Shown: positions 10,395-20,146 of the stretch, one piece after another | How positions within the stretch are numbered: position 1 is the stretch's first letter | How the letters are laid out: every line of letters begins with the position of its first letter | Source of the DNA: an uncultured Oscillospiraceae bacterium | GTDB taxonomy: Bacteria > Bacillota > Clostridia > Oscillospirales > Oscillospiraceae | Length of the DNA stretch: 64,000 bases | Assembly (NCBI GenBank): GCA_947623745.1 | Contig: CANQHN010000006.1 | Coordinates: 1-64,000 of the forward strand | Direction of reading: 5' to 3' | Made by a program: the position numbers and the translations under genes | Notes under the pieces: generated by a model | Database searches by the model: none | What the model was told of the DNA's origin: nothing | What the model saw: the letters and a program-made list of their open reading frames with translations, nothing else

Positions 10395-11852
10395 TCACGG
10401 TTCGGACAGCGTCCGCAGGGCGGGATACAACCGCAGGTAGCGCCGGTACAGCCTCTCACAGTCCCCCCGCAGGGCGGGGTCGGGGCGGTAAAGGGCCGCC
10501 CCGGCGGTCAGGGAGTCGGTGAACTCTGTGTAGGAGCGGATGTGGCCCAGGCCCCGCAGGGCCATGGCGGCCACCGCCAGGGAGGGCAGGTGCTCGCTGC
10601 CCTGGAACACGCTGATCTCCCGCCCCAGCAGGTCGGCCAGCAGCTGGCACCACACGGGCTCCCGCCCGCCGCCGCCGATGAGGGAGACGGCCTCCGGGGC
10701 GGTGTCCAGCTTCTCCAGACCCTGGCGGATGGAGCAGGCCACCCCCTCCAGGCAGGCGCGGGCCAGGTCGGCGGGGCCGGTCTGGGGCGACAGGCCCACG
10801 AAGGCCCCCCGGACGTCCGGGTCCAGCACAGGGAACCGCTCCCCCACCAGATAGGGCAGGAACAGCACGCCGCCGCTGCCGGGGGCGCTCCGCTCCAGCA
10901 GCCGGGACAGGGTGCCGTAGTCCCCCCCCGCCAGCACGCCGGTGATCCACTTGTGGACGTTGCCGGCGTTGAGGAAGGGCACCACGTTGATGTAGCACTC
11001 CTCCGTGGGCGCGGCCAGGTTGAACACCCCGGCCTCGCTGGTCAGCGGCGCGCCGGACACGGTCGCCACCCATCCGGAGGTGCCCAGGTTGATGTTGTAC
11101 TGCCCCGGCCGGGCGATGCCGCTGGCCAGGGTGGTGGCCCCGGCGTCCCCCACGCCGGCGAACACCGGCGTCCCCGGGGCGTAGCCGCAGCCCGCGCCGC
11201 CGCTCACCTTCCCCACCTCCTGGTGGGAGGCGAACAGGGGCGGGAACAGGGCCCCGTCCACCCCGGCGGCGGCCAGCAGCTCCGGCGACCAGACCTTCTC
11301 CCGGATATCCATGGCCCCGGCGGTGGCGCAGGCGGTGACGTCGCCGCAGCACACCCCCGTCAGGCGGGCGATCAGGTAGTCCTTGGAGCTGATGAGGACG
11401 TGGGCGGTCCGCCCATAGAGGTCCGGCCGGTGCTCCTTCACCCACATCAGCTTGGGCAGAGGCAGGGAGCCGTCGCACCGGTTGCCGGTGATGGCCAGGA
11501 AGCGCTCCGCCCCGCAGGTGGACTCCAGCCGCTCCGCCTGCTCCACGGCGCGGCCGTCGGAGTAGAGGATGGCCGGGGCGATTGGGGCGAGGAAGCCGTC
11601 CAGCAGGATCAGGTCCTGCATCTGGCCGCTCATGGCGATGCCCAGGATATCGGCCGGGGGGACGGCGGCGGTAAATTCCCGGGAGATCTCCTGGAAAGCC
11701 GCCCACCAGGTCTCTGGGTCCTGCTCCTGGAAGCCCCCCTGGGCGAGGGTGGGGATCTCCGCGCTGCGCACCAGGGCGGCGTTCCCCTCCAGATCCACCA
11801 GCACCCCTTTGACCGCGGTGGTGCCGGCGTCGAATGCGGCGATGTACTGCAT
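10395..11852 (-). CDS. FGGY-family carbohydrate kinase (xylulokinase-like)
   Basis: A 485-residue FGGY sugar kinase. The N-terminal ATPase fold starts with FDAGTTAVKGVLVD, then has GIAMSGQMQDL, the position that in xylulokinases reads SGQMHG. The C-terminal half has INLGTSGW, FLPYLVGERFP and the ATP-binding GGGGREPVWCQLLAD. It would phosphorylate the sugar brought in by the neighbouring importer. The His of the xylulose motif is Gln here, so the substrate may be another pentose or polyol. It begins 14 bases after the permease gene ends. Confidence 0.85.
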   Translation of the reverse strand: MQYIAAFDAGTTAVKGVLVDLEGNAALVRSAEIPTLAQGGFQEQDPETWWAAFQEISREFTAAVPPADILGIAMSGQMQDLILLDGFLAPIAPAILYSDGRAVEQAERLESTCGAERFLAITGNRCDGSLPLPKLMWVKEHRPDLYGRTAHVLISSKDYLIARLTGVCCGDVTACATAGAMDIREKVWSPELLAAAGVDGALFPPLFASHQEVGKVSGGAGCGYAPGTPVFAGVGDAGATTLASGIARPGQYNINLGTSGWVATVSGAPLTSEAGVFNLAAPTEECYINVVPFLNAGNVHKWITGVLAGGDYGTLSRLLERSAPGSGGVLFLPYLVGERFPVLDPDVRGAFVGLSPQTGPADLARACLEGVACSIRQGLEKLDTAPEAVSLIGGGGREPVWCQLLADLLGREISVFQGSEHLPSLAVAAMALRGLGHIRSYTEFTDSLTAGAALYRPDPALRGDCERLYRRYLRLYPALRTLSEP

Positions 11853-11866
11853 AGCGCTCCTCCCCC

Positions 11867-12817
11867 TCAGCGGGCGTCCCCGCGGCCCAGTTTCTGGGCG
11901 ATGACCGCGAAGATGATGATGCCGCCGGTGATGATGTCCTGGACGTAGGTGGGCATTTGGAGCATGGTCAGCCCATTGGCCACCACCCCCAGGATCGCCG
12001 CCCCCACCAGGGTGCCTAGCACATTGGGCACGCCCTTCCGGGAGACGGTGCAGCCGATGAACACAGTGGCGTAGGACTGGAGAAAGTAGCCGTCTCCGGC
12101 GGTGGTGTTGGCCGAGCCCACCCGGGAGGCCACCAGCATCCCGGTGGCGCAGGCCAGCACGCCGCACAGGGCGAAGGCGATGATCTTATACTTTTTCACC
12201 CGGATGCCGGCGATGCGGGCGGTCTCCTCGCTGCCGCCGATGGCGTACAGCTTGCGGCCCAGGGTGGTGTGGCTCATCAGGAACCAGAACACCGCCACGA
12301 ACACCGCCATCAGCACCGACAGCAGGGGGAGCCGGCCGAAGCGCAGATTGCCCAGCGTGGAAAAGCTGTCCGGGATGCCCTGGAAGATGGTGGCGCCGCC
12401 GGACAGGCGGTAGGTCAGGCCGGAGAGCACCGTGCTCATGCCCAGGGTGGTGATGAAGGAGAGCACCTTGAACCGGGCCACCACCCAGCCGTTCACCGCG
12501 CCGATGACCGCGCTGGCCAGCAAGGGCACCAGGAAGCAGACCGGCATGGGCACGCCGTTCACCGCCATCAGGGCGGCCAGGATGCCCCCGAAGGAGGCCA
12601 TACTGCCCACGGACAGGTCGAACTCGTTGATGCTCATCACCAGGGTGGTCCCCAGGGAGATGATCACCAGCAGGGACATCTGCCGGGTGATGTTGATAAA
12701 GTTGCCCACGGTGAAGAAGGTGGCGGGCCGGATCAGGCTGAACACCAGCACGATCACCGCCAGGGCCAGGATGGTCCCGTAGCTCTGTAAGATCTTCCGC
12801 GCTGACAGCTTGTTCAC
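11867..12817 (-). CDS. Sugar ABC importer permease (RbsC-like)
   Basis: A 316-residue permease of the BPD_transp_2 (RbsC/XylH) family with 8-10 hydrophobic segments. The family hallmark GINEFDLSVGSMA-type segment is present as MSINEFDLSVGSMASFGG, and the C-terminal GCTVSRKGVPNVLGTLVGA block matches ribose-type permeases. It starts with GTG overlapping the stop of the ATPase gene (GTGA), so the two subunits are translationally coupled. Confidence 0.9.
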   Translation of the reverse strand: MNKLSARKILQSYGTILALAVIVLVFSLIRPATFFTVGNFINITRQMSLLVIISLGTTLVMSINEFDLSVGSMASFGGILAALMAVNGVPMPVCFLVPLLASAVIGAVNGWVVARFKVLSFITTLGMSTVLSGLTYRLSGGATIFQGIPDSFSTLGNLRFGRLPLLSVLMAVFVAVFWFLMSHTTLGRKLYAIGGSEETARIAGIRVKKYKIIAFALCGVLACATGMLVASRVGSANTTAGDGYFLQSYATVFIGCTVSRKGVPNVLGTLVGAAILGVVANGLTMLQMPTYVQDIITGGIIIFAVIAQKLGRGDAR

Positions 12818-14313
12818 AGCGCCTCTCCCCTTTCCGTCTCTTGATAGCAGCAGGAGAGCACCTGCTGCTGGGTCAGGCCCTCATTGTCCCACCGCTCCAG
12901 GGTGCGGCCCCGGGACATGACCTGGACCGTGTCCGCCACCTCCAAAAGCTCCTTCAAATCGGAGGACACGTAGAGGACGGCGGCCCCCTCGTCGGCCTTC
13001 TGCCGGAGCAGGCGGTGGATCTCGCTCCGGGTGGACACGTCCACCGCCTGGGTGGGCTCGTCGCAGAGGAACACCCGCGGGGCGGTGAGCAGCACTCGGG
13101 CGAAAACCACCTTCTGCTGGTTGCCGCCGGACAGCTCGATCATCCGCTGCTTCGGGCCGGCCAGCTTGATCTGTAAAGCGCCGATCTGCCCGTCCACAGC
13201 GGCGGCCTCCCGGCCCCCCTGGACCACGCCCCGGCGGGCGAAGGCGTCGATGCTGGAGAGGGTCACGTTCTCCCGGACGGTGAGGTTCCCCGCCATGGCC
13301 TTGCCCCGGCGGTCCTCCGGCACCAGGGCCATGCCCCGCTTCAGGGAGGACTCCGGCGCGGGCCGGGCGTACGCCTCCCCCTCCAGGAACACCTGGCCCC
13401 CGGCCAGGGGGCGGCAGCCGAAGATGCACTCCAGCAGCTCCGTCCGCCCGCTGCCCCCCAGGCCGAACAGGCCTAAAATCTCGCCGGCGCGGACGGTCAG
13501 GTTCCCTTGCTTCACGGCGCCGTCGGCGGAGGAGATATCCCTCGCCTCCAGCAGCACCGGGCCAAATGTACCGCCCCGCCGGGCCGCCCGGACCTGGGCG
13601 TTGTCCGTCATGCTGGCGATGAGCTGCTCCCGGGTGACGTCCGCGGTGGCAAAGGTCTCCACCTGGGCGCCGTTGCGGAACACGGTGACCCGGTCGGTGA
13701 GCAGGAAGATCTCCTCCAGCCGGTGGGTCACGTACAGGATGGAGGTGCCCTTGGCGCGCAGGTCCCGCAGCAGGCCGAACAGCCGCTGTGCCTCCTGGTC
13801 CGTCAGGCTGGCGGTGGGCTCGTCCAGGATCAGCAGGCGGCACTCGCCCATCATGGCCCGGACGATCTCCAGCTCGGTGCGCTGGGGGGGAGACAGCTCC
13901 GCCGCCGTCTTTTTCAGGTCCAGGTCGATGCCCAGCTGCTCCATCACCCCCCGGACCCGGCGGCCCATGGCCGCCCAGTCCACCCGGCCCATCCGGGTGG
14001 GGTACTCAAGGCCCAGGTAGGCGTTCTCGATCCCATCAAAGGTGAGGATCAGGGTCCGGTCCTGGTGGATGACATGGATGCCCAGCCGGCGGCTGTCCTC
14101 CGGGGCGTGGATGGCCACGGGCTTCCCGTCCCAGAGGATGCGGCCCTCCCGCAGGCGGTAGACGCCGGTGAGCAGCTTGATCAGCGTGGACTTTCCGGCG
14201 CCGTTCTCCCCCACCAAGCCGTGGATCTCGCCGGGGCGCAGGCCGAAGTTGATGTCCCGCAGGGCGTAGATGCCGTTGAATTCCTTGCTGACGTGTTCCG
14301 TCTGAAGCAGCAC
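12814..14313 (-). CDS. Sugar ABC importer ATPase, duplicated (RbsA-like)
   Basis: A 499-residue double-ATPase subunit of the ribose/galactose importer class. The N-terminal cassette has Walker A GENGAGKST, the signature LSPPQRTE and Walker B LLILDEP. The C-terminal cassette has the degenerate Walker A GLGGSGRTE, signature LSGGNQQK and VFLCDEPTQAVDV. I chose the GTG at 14313 because GGAGAGGAGGG precedes it; the longer frame has no ribosome site. It works with the RbsC-like permease and the binding protein upstream. Confidence 0.9.
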   Translation of the reverse strand: MLLQTEHVSKEFNGIYALRDINFGLRPGEIHGLVGENGAGKSTLIKLLTGVYRLREGRILWDGKPVAIHAPEDSRRLGIHVIHQDRTLILTFDGIENAYLGLEYPTRMGRVDWAAMGRRVRGVMEQLGIDLDLKKTAAELSPPQRTELEIVRAMMGECRLLILDEPTASLTDQEAQRLFGLLRDLRAKGTSILYVTHRLEEIFLLTDRVTVFRNGAQVETFATADVTREQLIASMTDNAQVRAARRGGTFGPVLLEARDISSADGAVKQGNLTVRAGEILGLFGLGGSGRTELLECIFGCRPLAGGQVFLEGEAYARPAPESSLKRGMALVPEDRRGKAMAGNLTVRENVTLSSIDAFARRGVVQGGREAAAVDGQIGALQIKLAGPKQRMIELSGGNQQKVVFARVLLTAPRVFLCDEPTQAVDVSTRSEIHRLLRQKADEGAAVLYVSSDLKELLEVADTVQVMSRGRTLERWDNEGLTQQQVLSCCYQETERGEAL

Positions 14314-14413
14314 GGCGTGCCCTCCTCTCCCTTGGAATGGTGCGCGCGGGGATAGACGCGCCGGGGGAAACGGCCGCCCTCCGGCAGACCGTCTCCCCGC
14401 GGCGCTCATTTAC

Positions 14414-15436
14414 TTAGCTGATGAAGTCGGCGGCGTTCTCCGGGGTGATCAGGGTGGCCTCGGCGTACATCTCGCCGGTCTCGATGGCCTCGCCGCTGAA
14501 CAGCTTGCCCATCTGCTCCACCACGATGTCCACCATGCCCTGGAAGTTCTGGGCCACGGTGGCCTTCAGGTTGGTGCCCTCCTGGATGAGGGAGACGGCC
14601 TGCTCGTTGCCGTCCACGCCCACGATCAGGATCTCGTCCCGGCCAGCCTCCTGGCAGGCCTGGGTCGCGCCGATGGCGGGCTCATCCCAGCCGCACCAGA
14701 TGGCGGTGACGGAGTCCTTCTCCGGGTTGGCCACCAGCAGGTTCTGGACGATATCCTGGGCGTCGTTGATGGGCTGCTCCGCGGGCACGTGCTGCTCGGT
14801 GATCTCGGTGATGCCGTCCTTGGTGGCCAGGATGTCGTCAAAGGCCTCGCAGCGGCGGACCACGCCGGGGTGGGGCCGGTGGGTCAGGGCGATGACGGTG
14901 CCCTGGCCGCCCATCAGGTCGTCAAACAGGTAGTTGACGATCAGCTCGCCCATCTGGTAGTTGTCGCTGGTGGCGTTGACCTGCATCCCGTCGATGAAGC
15001 CGCTGTCCACGCCAAAGACGGGGATGCCGGCGTCGATGGCCTCCTGCAGCTGGTTCTGCACCTGAGTGGGGTCGGCGCTGACCAGGACGATGGCGTCGGT
15101 GCCGGCGATGGCCACATCCTCGATGCGGCTGGCCAGCTCGCCGAAGTCGTTGGCGGTGTCCACCACGGTGACGACGGCGCCCAGCTCCTCCAGGTCGCTC
15201 TGGAGATAGCCCACCATCTGGTTGGTGGTGACGGAGCTCATGTACGGGGTCATAATGGTGACGCTCTTGCCGTCATAGGGGCCGGCGGCGGGCTGCTCCT
15301 CCTGGCTCTGGCTGGCCGCGGGGGCAGAGCTGGCGGCCGGAGGGGCGGAGGACTGGGCGGGGGCGGTGGTCCCGCCGCAGGCGGTCATGGACAGGAGCAG
15401 AGCGAGTGCTGACAGCAGAGAGACGATCTTTTTCAT
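14414..15436 (-). CDS. Sugar-binding lipoprotein (RbsB-like)
   Basis: A 340-residue periplasmic-binding-protein type 1 lipoprotein. Signal peptide and lipobox (SMTAC) are followed by a Ser/Ala/Pro linker. The domain has IEDVAIAGTDAIVLVSADP and a two-lobed fold with GVDSGFIDG and GVDGNEQAVSLI at the hinge. AAGGAGG precedes the ATG at 15436. It is the first gene of the importer set, only 59 bases after trpA, with no clear promoter between them. Ligand unknown; a pentose or polyol fits the kinase. Confidence 0.88.
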   Translation of the reverse strand: MKKIVSLLSALALLLSMTACGGTTAPAQSSAPPAASSAPAASQSQEEQPAAGPYDGKSVTIMTPYMSSVTTNQMVGYLQSDLEELGAVVTVVDTANDFGELASRIEDVAIAGTDAIVLVSADPTQVQNQLQEAIDAGIPVFGVDSGFIDGMQVNATSDNYQMGELIVNYLFDDLMGGQGTVIALTHRPHPGVVRRCEAFDDILATKDGITEITEQHVPAEQPINDAQDIVQNLLVANPEKDSVTAIWCGWDEPAIGATQACQEAGRDEILIVGVDGNEQAVSLIQEGTNLKATVAQNFQGMVDIVVEQMGKLFSGEAIETGEMYAEATLITPENAADFIS

Positions 15437-15495
15437 GGTTGGTTTCCTCCTTACATTTTTTTGCTGTGCCGGGGTATCTATGAAAGGCGGCGCGT

Positions 15496-16272
15496 TCATG
15501 CCTGGCGCACCGCGTCTTTCATCTCTTTCACGTAGGCGCCCACATGGGGGGCCGCCTGGCGGCCATACTGGGCGATGAGCTTGACGATGGCGCTGCCCAC
15601 GATGGCGCCATCGGCCCTGGCGGCCATGTTCCTGGCCTGCTCCGGGGTGGAGATGCCGAACCCCACGGCGCAGGGCAGGCCGCTGTTTGCCCGGATCAGC
15701 CGCACCATGGCGCCGATGTCGGTGGTGATCTCGCTGCGCACGCCGGTGACGCCCAGGCTGGACACCACGTAGATAAAGCCGCTGGCCTCCCGCGCCACCG
15801 TGGCGATGCGGTCGGCCGAGGTGGGGGCCACCAGGGAGATCAGGTCCAGCCCGTACCGCTTGCAGATGGGGTCGAACTCCTCCTTCTCCTCGTAGGGCAC
15901 GTCGGGCAGGATCAGCCCGTCGATGCCGATGTCCGCGCAGGCGGAGATGAACCGCTCGGAGCCGTAGGAGAACACCACATTGGCGTAGGTCATGAACACC
16001 ATGGGGACAGACACATCCCGGCGCAGGTCCCGGACCAGGTTGAAGATCTTGTCGGTGGTGGTCCCGGCGGCCAGGGCGCGGACGTTGGCCGACTGGATGA
16101 CCGGCCCCTCGGCGGTGGGGTCGGAGAAGGGGATGCCCAGCTCGATGAGGTCCGCCCCGGCGGCGGCCATGGCCCGCACGCAGGCGGCGGTGGTCTCCAG
16201 GTCCGGGTCGCCGCAGGTGATGAACGGGATGAACGCCTTGCCGCCGGCAAAGGCTTTGGCGATGTTACTCAT
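15496..16272 (-). CDS. trpA: Tryptophan synthase alpha subunit
   Basis: A 258-residue TrpA that cleaves indole-3-glycerol phosphate to indole and glyceraldehyde-3-phosphate. Catalytic Glu44 lies in [10 protein letters not shown]; the second acid, Asp60 in E. coli, is Glu55 in TAEGPVIQ, a common Firmicute variant. The phosphate-binding loop [11 protein letters not shown] is present. Start at 16272 overlaps the trpB end by 8 bases. Only trpBA is here; trpE, D, C and F are not next to it, so the rest of the pathway must lie elsewhere or be absent. Confidence 0.97.
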   Translation of the reverse strand: MSNIAKAFAGGKAFIPFITCGDPDLETTAACVRAMAAAGADLIELGIPFSDPTAEGPVIQSANVRALAAGTTTDKIFNLVRDLRRDVSVPMVFMTYANVVFSYGSERFISACADIGIDGLILPDVPYEEKEEFDPICKRYGLDLISLVAPTSADRIATVAREASGFIYVVSSLGVTGVRSEITTDIGAMVRLIRANSGLPCAVGFGISTPEQARNMAARADGAIVGSAIVKLIAQYGRQAAPHVGAYVKEMKDAVRQA

Positions 16273-17455
16273 GGATATCCTCCCCTCTGTACCGGGCGAT
16301 GGCGGCGCAGTCCTTGTCGCCCCGGCCCGAGATGTTGATGACGATGATCTGGTCCTTCCGCATGGTGGGGGCCAGCTTTCTGGCGTAGGCCACGGCGTGG
16401 GCCGACTCGATGGCGGGGATGATGCCCTCCATGCGGGACAAGTACTCGAAGGCGTCCACCGCCTCCGCGTCGGTGATGGGCACATACTCCGCCCGGCCGA
16501 TGTCGTGGAGGTGGGCGTGCTCCGGGCCGATGCCGGGGTAGTCCAGGCCGGCCGAAATGGAGTACACCGGGGCGATCTGGCCGTACTGGTCCTGGCAGAA
16601 GTAGGACTTCATGCCGTGGAAAATGCCCAGGCGGCCGGTGGCGATGGTGGCCGCCGTCTCAAAGGTGTCCACCCCCCGGCCCGCGGCCTCGCAGCCGATA
16701 AGCCGGACGGAGGGGTCGTCGATGAAGTGGTAGAAGGCCCCGATGGCGTTGGAGCCGCCGCCCACGCAGGCGATCACCGCGTCGGGGAGCTTCCCCTCCT
16801 TCTCCTGGAGCTGCTGCTTAATCTCCCGGGAGATCACCGACTGGAAATCCCGGACGATGGTGGGGAAGGGGTGGGGCCCCATGACGGAGCCCAGGCAGTA
16901 GTGGGTGTCGGCGATGCGGCTGGTCCACTCCTGGAAGGCGGCGGAGCAGGCGTCCTTCAGGGTGCCGGTCCCGGTGGTGACAGGGACCACCGTGGCCCCC
17001 AGAAGGCGCATCCGGTACACGTTCAGCGCCTGGCGTTTGGTGTCCTCCTCCCCCATAAACACCACGCACTCCATGCCCATCAGGGCGGCGGCGGTGGCGG
17101 TAGCCACGCCGTGCTGGCCCGCGCCGGTCTCGGCAATCAGGCGCGTCTTGCCCATCTTTTTCGCCAGCAGGGCCTGCCCCAGCACGTTGTTGATCTTGTG
17201 GGCGCCGGTGTGGTTCAGGTCCTCCCGCTTCAGGTAGATCTTGGCGCCCCCCAGGTCCCGGGTGGTCTTGGCCGCGTAGTACAGCCGGCTGGGCCGGCCG
17301 GCGTAGTCGTTGAGCAGCGCCGTCAGCTCCCTCTGGAACTCCGGGTCAGCTTTATAGCGGTCGTAGGCCGCCTCCAGCTCGATGACGGCGTTCATCAGCG
17401 TCTCGGGGATGTACTGCCCGCCGTGGACGCCGAACCGCCCTCTCGGATTCGTCAT
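16265..17455 (-). CDS. trpB: Tryptophan synthase beta subunit
   Basis: A 396-residue TrpB that condenses indole with serine using PLP. Lys87 in HTGAHKINN carries PLP, Glu109 in AETGAGQHG is the catalytic acid, and GGGSNAIG binds the PLP phosphate. It is the usual TrpB1 type that pairs with TrpA. It is the first gene behind the tryptophan T-box leader, so it is made when charged tRNA-Trp is scarce. Confidence 0.97.
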   Translation of the reverse strand: MTNPRGRFGVHGGQYIPETLMNAVIELEAAYDRYKADPEFQRELTALLNDYAGRPSRLYYAAKTTRDLGGAKIYLKREDLNHTGAHKINNVLGQALLAKKMGKTRLIAETGAGQHGVATATAAALMGMECVVFMGEEDTKRQALNVYRMRLLGATVVPVTTGTGTLKDACSAAFQEWTSRIADTHYCLGSVMGPHPFPTIVRDFQSVISREIKQQLQEKEGKLPDAVIACVGGGSNAIGAFYHFIDDPSVRLIGCEAAGRGVDTFETAATIATGRLGIFHGMKSYFCQDQYGQIAPVYSISAGLDYPGIGPEHAHLHDIGRAEYVPITDAEAVDAFEYLSRMEGIIPAIESAHAVAYARKLAPTMRKDQIIVINISGRGDKDCAAIARYRGEDIHE

Positions 17456-17486
17456 AAACTATCTCCTCCTTGCAAAGAATGAAAAA

Positions 17487-17779
17487 ACCGCCCTTGACGG
17501 AACAACTCCATCAAGGGCGGTAAAACTACCGCGGTGCCACCTTGGTTCGCGGCATGGTGCCGCGCGCTCAGCGGGGTACTGACATACCCCCGGCACGATA
17601 ACGCCTGCCTCCGGCGTCGCGGGATACTGGCGGCTGTGCCGCGTTCACCGCGCCCTCAGTGACCCATTGTGACCATCTGCAGTTCGATCCGGTTTCCAGC
17701 ACCCCGGACTCTCTGTGCGCGCACGGTGGCCTTTACTCTCACTTCAACGGTTTAGTATACTGCTTCGTGATTTGCGCCT
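17487..17779 (-). promoter_or_regulatory. T-box leader for tryptophan
   Basis: The minus strand carries the T-box sequence AAGGTGGCACCGCGG (within 17529-17545). An 11-bp terminator (accgcccttga at 17487-17497 with 17511-17521) and a T-run follow. Upstream, Stem I shows AGAGAG, GGTGCTGGAAACCGG and a TGG triplet in AATGGG at 17664-17666 (minus strand), a fitting specifier for tRNA-Trp. Uncharged tRNA-Trp should stabilise the antiterminator and turn on trpBA. Another TGG nearby (AGATGGTC) makes the exact specifier uncertain, but both read Trp. Confidence 0.92.
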
Positions 17780-17808
17780 ATTCTACTCCCTTCTCCCTAC
17801 CGTGTCAA
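17780..17808 (-). promoter_or_regulatory. Promoter of trp T-box operon
   Basis: On the minus strand a perfect TTGACA (17803-17808), a 17-base spacer and TAGAAT (17780-17785) start the T-box transcript. Confidence 0.85.
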
Positions 17809-17888
17809 GGGGTAATTTTTGAAAATCGAAAAAAGGACATCCCTCCCGCCGCGCCGCGGGCCCTGCCACGCGAAAAAATCCGGCGGCG

Positions 17889-17917
17889 GATTTGACTTTC
17901 CCGGCGAAATATACTAC
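17889..17917 (+). promoter_or_regulatory. Promoter of SLOG-queH pair
   Basis: TTGACT (17889-17894), a 17-base spacer and TACAAT (17912-17917), 35 bases before the ATG at 17952, divergent from the trp promoter. Confidence 0.8.
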
Positions 17918-17951
17918 AATGTTCCATATTTGTGAGAGGGAGGGGCGGAGC

Positions 17952-18464
17952 ATGGACCGCGAGACCACCTGCTGTTTCACCGGGCACCGCCCCGACAAGC
18001 TCCCCTGGGGCACCGACGAGTCCGACCCCCGCTGCCTGGCCCTGAAGGCCCGGCTGGACGGGGCGGTGGAGCGGGCCCGCCAGGCCGGGATGCGGCACTT
18101 CATCTGCGGCATGGCCCGGGGGTGCGACCTGTATTTCGCCGAGGCGGTGCTCTCCCTGCGGGAGAGATGCCCGGACCTGACCCTGGAGGCCGCCCGGCCC
18201 TGCGAGACCCAGGCCGACTCCTGGCCCCAGGCCGAGCGGGAGCGCTACAAGGCCATCCTGGACCGGTGCGACTACGAGACCCTGGTGCAGCACCACTACG
18301 ACCGGTTCTGTATGCAGCGGCGCAACCGGTACATGGTAGACCGCTCCGCCCTGGTGCTGGCGGTGTACGACGGCACCCCCAAGGGCGGCACCGCCCAGAC
18401 CCTGCTGTACGCCATCCGCAAGGGGGTCAAAACGGATATCCTGGAGTTGGAGGCGGAGGAATGA
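17952..18464 (+). CDS. SLOG-family protein (YpsA/DUF1273-like)
   Basis: A 170-residue single-domain protein of the SLOG Rossmann-like superfamily. CCFTGHRPDKLPWG opens the domain and CGMARGCDLYFAEAVL follows, typical of DUF1273/YpsA relatives; NRYMVDRSALVLAVYDGTPKGGTAQT forms the C-terminal nucleotide-ligand region. SLOG proteins are thought to bind nucleotide-derived ligands, but the role of this subgroup is unknown. Its stop overlaps the queH start. The upstream ATG-like start in the longer frame overlaps the promoter, so I used 17952 (GAGGGGCGGAG ahead). Confidence 0.8.
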   Translation: MDRETTCCFTGHRPDKLPWGTDESDPRCLALKARLDGAVERARQAGMRHFICGMARGCDLYFAEAVLSLRERCPDLTLEAARPCETQADSWPQAERERYKAILDRCDYETLVQHHYDRFCMQRRNRYMVDRSALVLAVYDGTPKGGTAQTLLYAIRKGVKTDILELEAEE

Positions 18465-19030
18465 ACACACTGATGCACATCTGCTGCGCCCCCTGCGCCA
18501 ACCAGCCCATCGCCGCGCTGCGGGAGGAGGGGCTGACCGTCACCGGGTTCTGGTTCAACCCCAACATCCACCCCTACACCGAGTACCAGGCCCGCAAGCA
18601 CACCCTGGAGGACTACGCCCGGGAGATCGGCATGAAGCTCATCATCGGTGGCACCTACGATCTGCGTTCCTTCATCACCGCCGTGGCCGGGGACATCGAC
18701 GGCCGGTGCGCCTACTGCTACGCGGTGCGCATGGAGCAGACCGCCAAATACGCCGCCGGGCACGGGTTCGACTCCTTCACCACCTCCCTGCTGGTCTCCC
18801 CCTACCAGAAGCACGAGGCCATCGCCGCCGCGGCCAGGGCCATGGGGGGGCGCTACGGCGTGGAGTTCCTGTACCGGGACTTCCGCCCCCTGTTCCAGGC
18901 CGGACAGGAGTACGCCCGGGCCCACGGGTTCTACATGCAGAAGTACTGCGGCTGCATCTTCAGTGAGGAGGACCGCTACCTGGCCCAGAAGCGGCGCAAG
19001 GCGGCCAAAAAGGCGGCGGACGTAAAGTAA
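18461..19030 (+). CDS. queH: Epoxyqueuosine reductase QueH
   Basis: A 189-residue QueH (DUF208) protein, the non-cobalamin enzyme that reduces epoxyqueuosine in tRNA to queuosine. Cys8-Cys9 and Cys12 in HICCAPC, the CAYCY pair and the late KYCGC supply the metal and redox cysteines. The last residues are Lys-rich. It overlaps the SLOG gene by 4 bases (ATGA). No other queuosine genes are adjacent. Confidence 0.9.
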   Translation: MNTLMHICCAPCANQPIAALREEGLTVTGFWFNPNIHPYTEYQARKHTLEDYAREIGMKLIIGGTYDLRSFITAVAGDIDGRCAYCYAVRMEQTAKYAAGHGFDSFTTSLLVSPYQKHEAIAAAARAMGGRYGVEFLYRDFRPLFQAGQEYARAHGFYMQKYCGCIFSEEDRYLAQKRRKAAKKAADVK

Positions 19031-19053
19031 TCGCAAAATTCCGAAAAAAGATA

Positions 19054-19082
19054 TTGCATTGACGCTCTTTCCCTGGTATGAT
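19054..19082 (+). promoter_or_regulatory. Promoter of degV-like gene
   Basis: TTGCAT (19054-19059), 17 bases, TATGAT (19077-19082), about 110 bases before the ATG. Confidence 0.6.
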
Positions 19083-19193
19083 GGGGTTCGTTGAACAGAC
19101 CGCTCGCGCGGCGCTTTGTTTTCCCCGTTTTATCATATTAAAAACGCCGTGTCGGCATTTTTGAAACTAGGATGGAAAAGGAAGTAGAGCACT

Positions 19194-20051
19194 ATGGCAC
19201 GCTATATCCTCATGGCCGAGACCGGGGCGGACCTGACCCCCGAGCTCATCGCCCGATATGATGTCCAGATCGTACCCATGCACGTATCCTTCGGCGCCCA
19301 GACCAAGGACGACGGCGCCTTCCCCCCGGAGGAGCTCTTCTCCTACTACGAACAGACCCACGAGCTGCCCAAGACCAGCGGCTGCTCCCCCGCCGATTTT
19401 GAGCGGGCCTTCGACACGGTCCACGCCAAGTACCCCGACCGGCATATCCTCCACCTGGCCTACTCGGCCGCCACCACCTGCTCCTACCAGAGCGCCCTCA
19501 TCGCGGCGGAGGGCCGGGACTACGTGACCAGCGTGGACACCAAGCAGGTCTCCGCCGGTCAGGCCCTGGTGGTGCTGCGGGTGGCCCAGTACCTGGAGGA
19601 GCACCCCGACTGCCCCGTGGAGGAGGTCGTGGCCGCGGCGGAGAAGTTCAGCCGCACCTGCCACATGGGGTTCTTCCCCGGCGACCTGGTCTACCTGAAG
19701 GCCGGCGGCCGGGTGAGCAACGCCGCCTACCTGGGGGCCAAGATCCTCAGCCTCCACCCCCTGATCGAGATCATCGACGGCAAGCTGCTGTCCACCAAGA
19801 AGTACCGGGGCAAGCCGGAGAAGGTGGCGCTGAAGTTCCTCCAGGACTTCGTCCAGAAGCACCAGCTGCGGCGGGACCTGCTGGCCTTCGTGAACGCCCC
19901 CGGTCTGAGCCAGGAGGTCAAGGACGGGATGCTGGCCCTGGCTAAAGAGCTGGGCTTCCAGGACATCCTGTGGATCCCCACCGGCTGCGTGGTCTCCACC
20001 CACTCCGGGCCCGGCGGCTTCGGCGCGGTGGGATTCGGCCCCGACCAGTGA
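19194..20051 (+). CDS. DegV-family fatty-acid-binding protein
   Basis: A 285-residue DegV (FakB-like) protein, a family that holds a fatty acid for phosphorylation by FakA. The N-terminal lobe begins ILMAETGADLTPELI and has KTSGCSPADFERAF, corresponding to the TSQP-type lid motif. KAGGRVSNAAYLGAKIL and HSGPGGFGAVGFG at the C-terminus match the family (normally HtGPGtlgl). No fakA is in view. Single-gene unit with its own promoter and terminator. Confidence 0.88.
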   Translation: MARYILMAETGADLTPELIARYDVQIVPMHVSFGAQTKDDGAFPPEELFSYYEQTHELPKTSGCSPADFERAFDTVHAKYPDRHILHLAYSAATTCSYQSALIAAEGRDYVTSVDTKQVSAGQALVVLRVAQYLEEHPDCPVEEVVAAAEKFSRTCHMGFFPGDLVYLKAGGRVSNAAYLGAKILSLHPLIEIIDGKLLSTKKYRGKPEKVALKFLQDFVQKHQLRRDLLAFVNAPGLSQEVKDGMLALAKELGFQDILWIPTGCVVSTHSGPGGFGAVGFGPDQ

Positions 20052-20074
20052 CACCCATCGTTATACTGCCGTAC

Positions 20075-20105
20075 AGCGGCCCCGGGGAACCGGGGCCGCT
20101 GTTTT
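20075..20105 (+). terminator. Terminator after degV-like gene
   Basis: An 11-bp stem AGCGGCCCCGG / CCGGGGCCGCT with loop GGAA, followed by GTTTT. Confidence 0.8.
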
Positions 20106-20146
20106 CGGCGGTTCAGGAAATATTGCGGAAAATTTTTGAAATGCGG

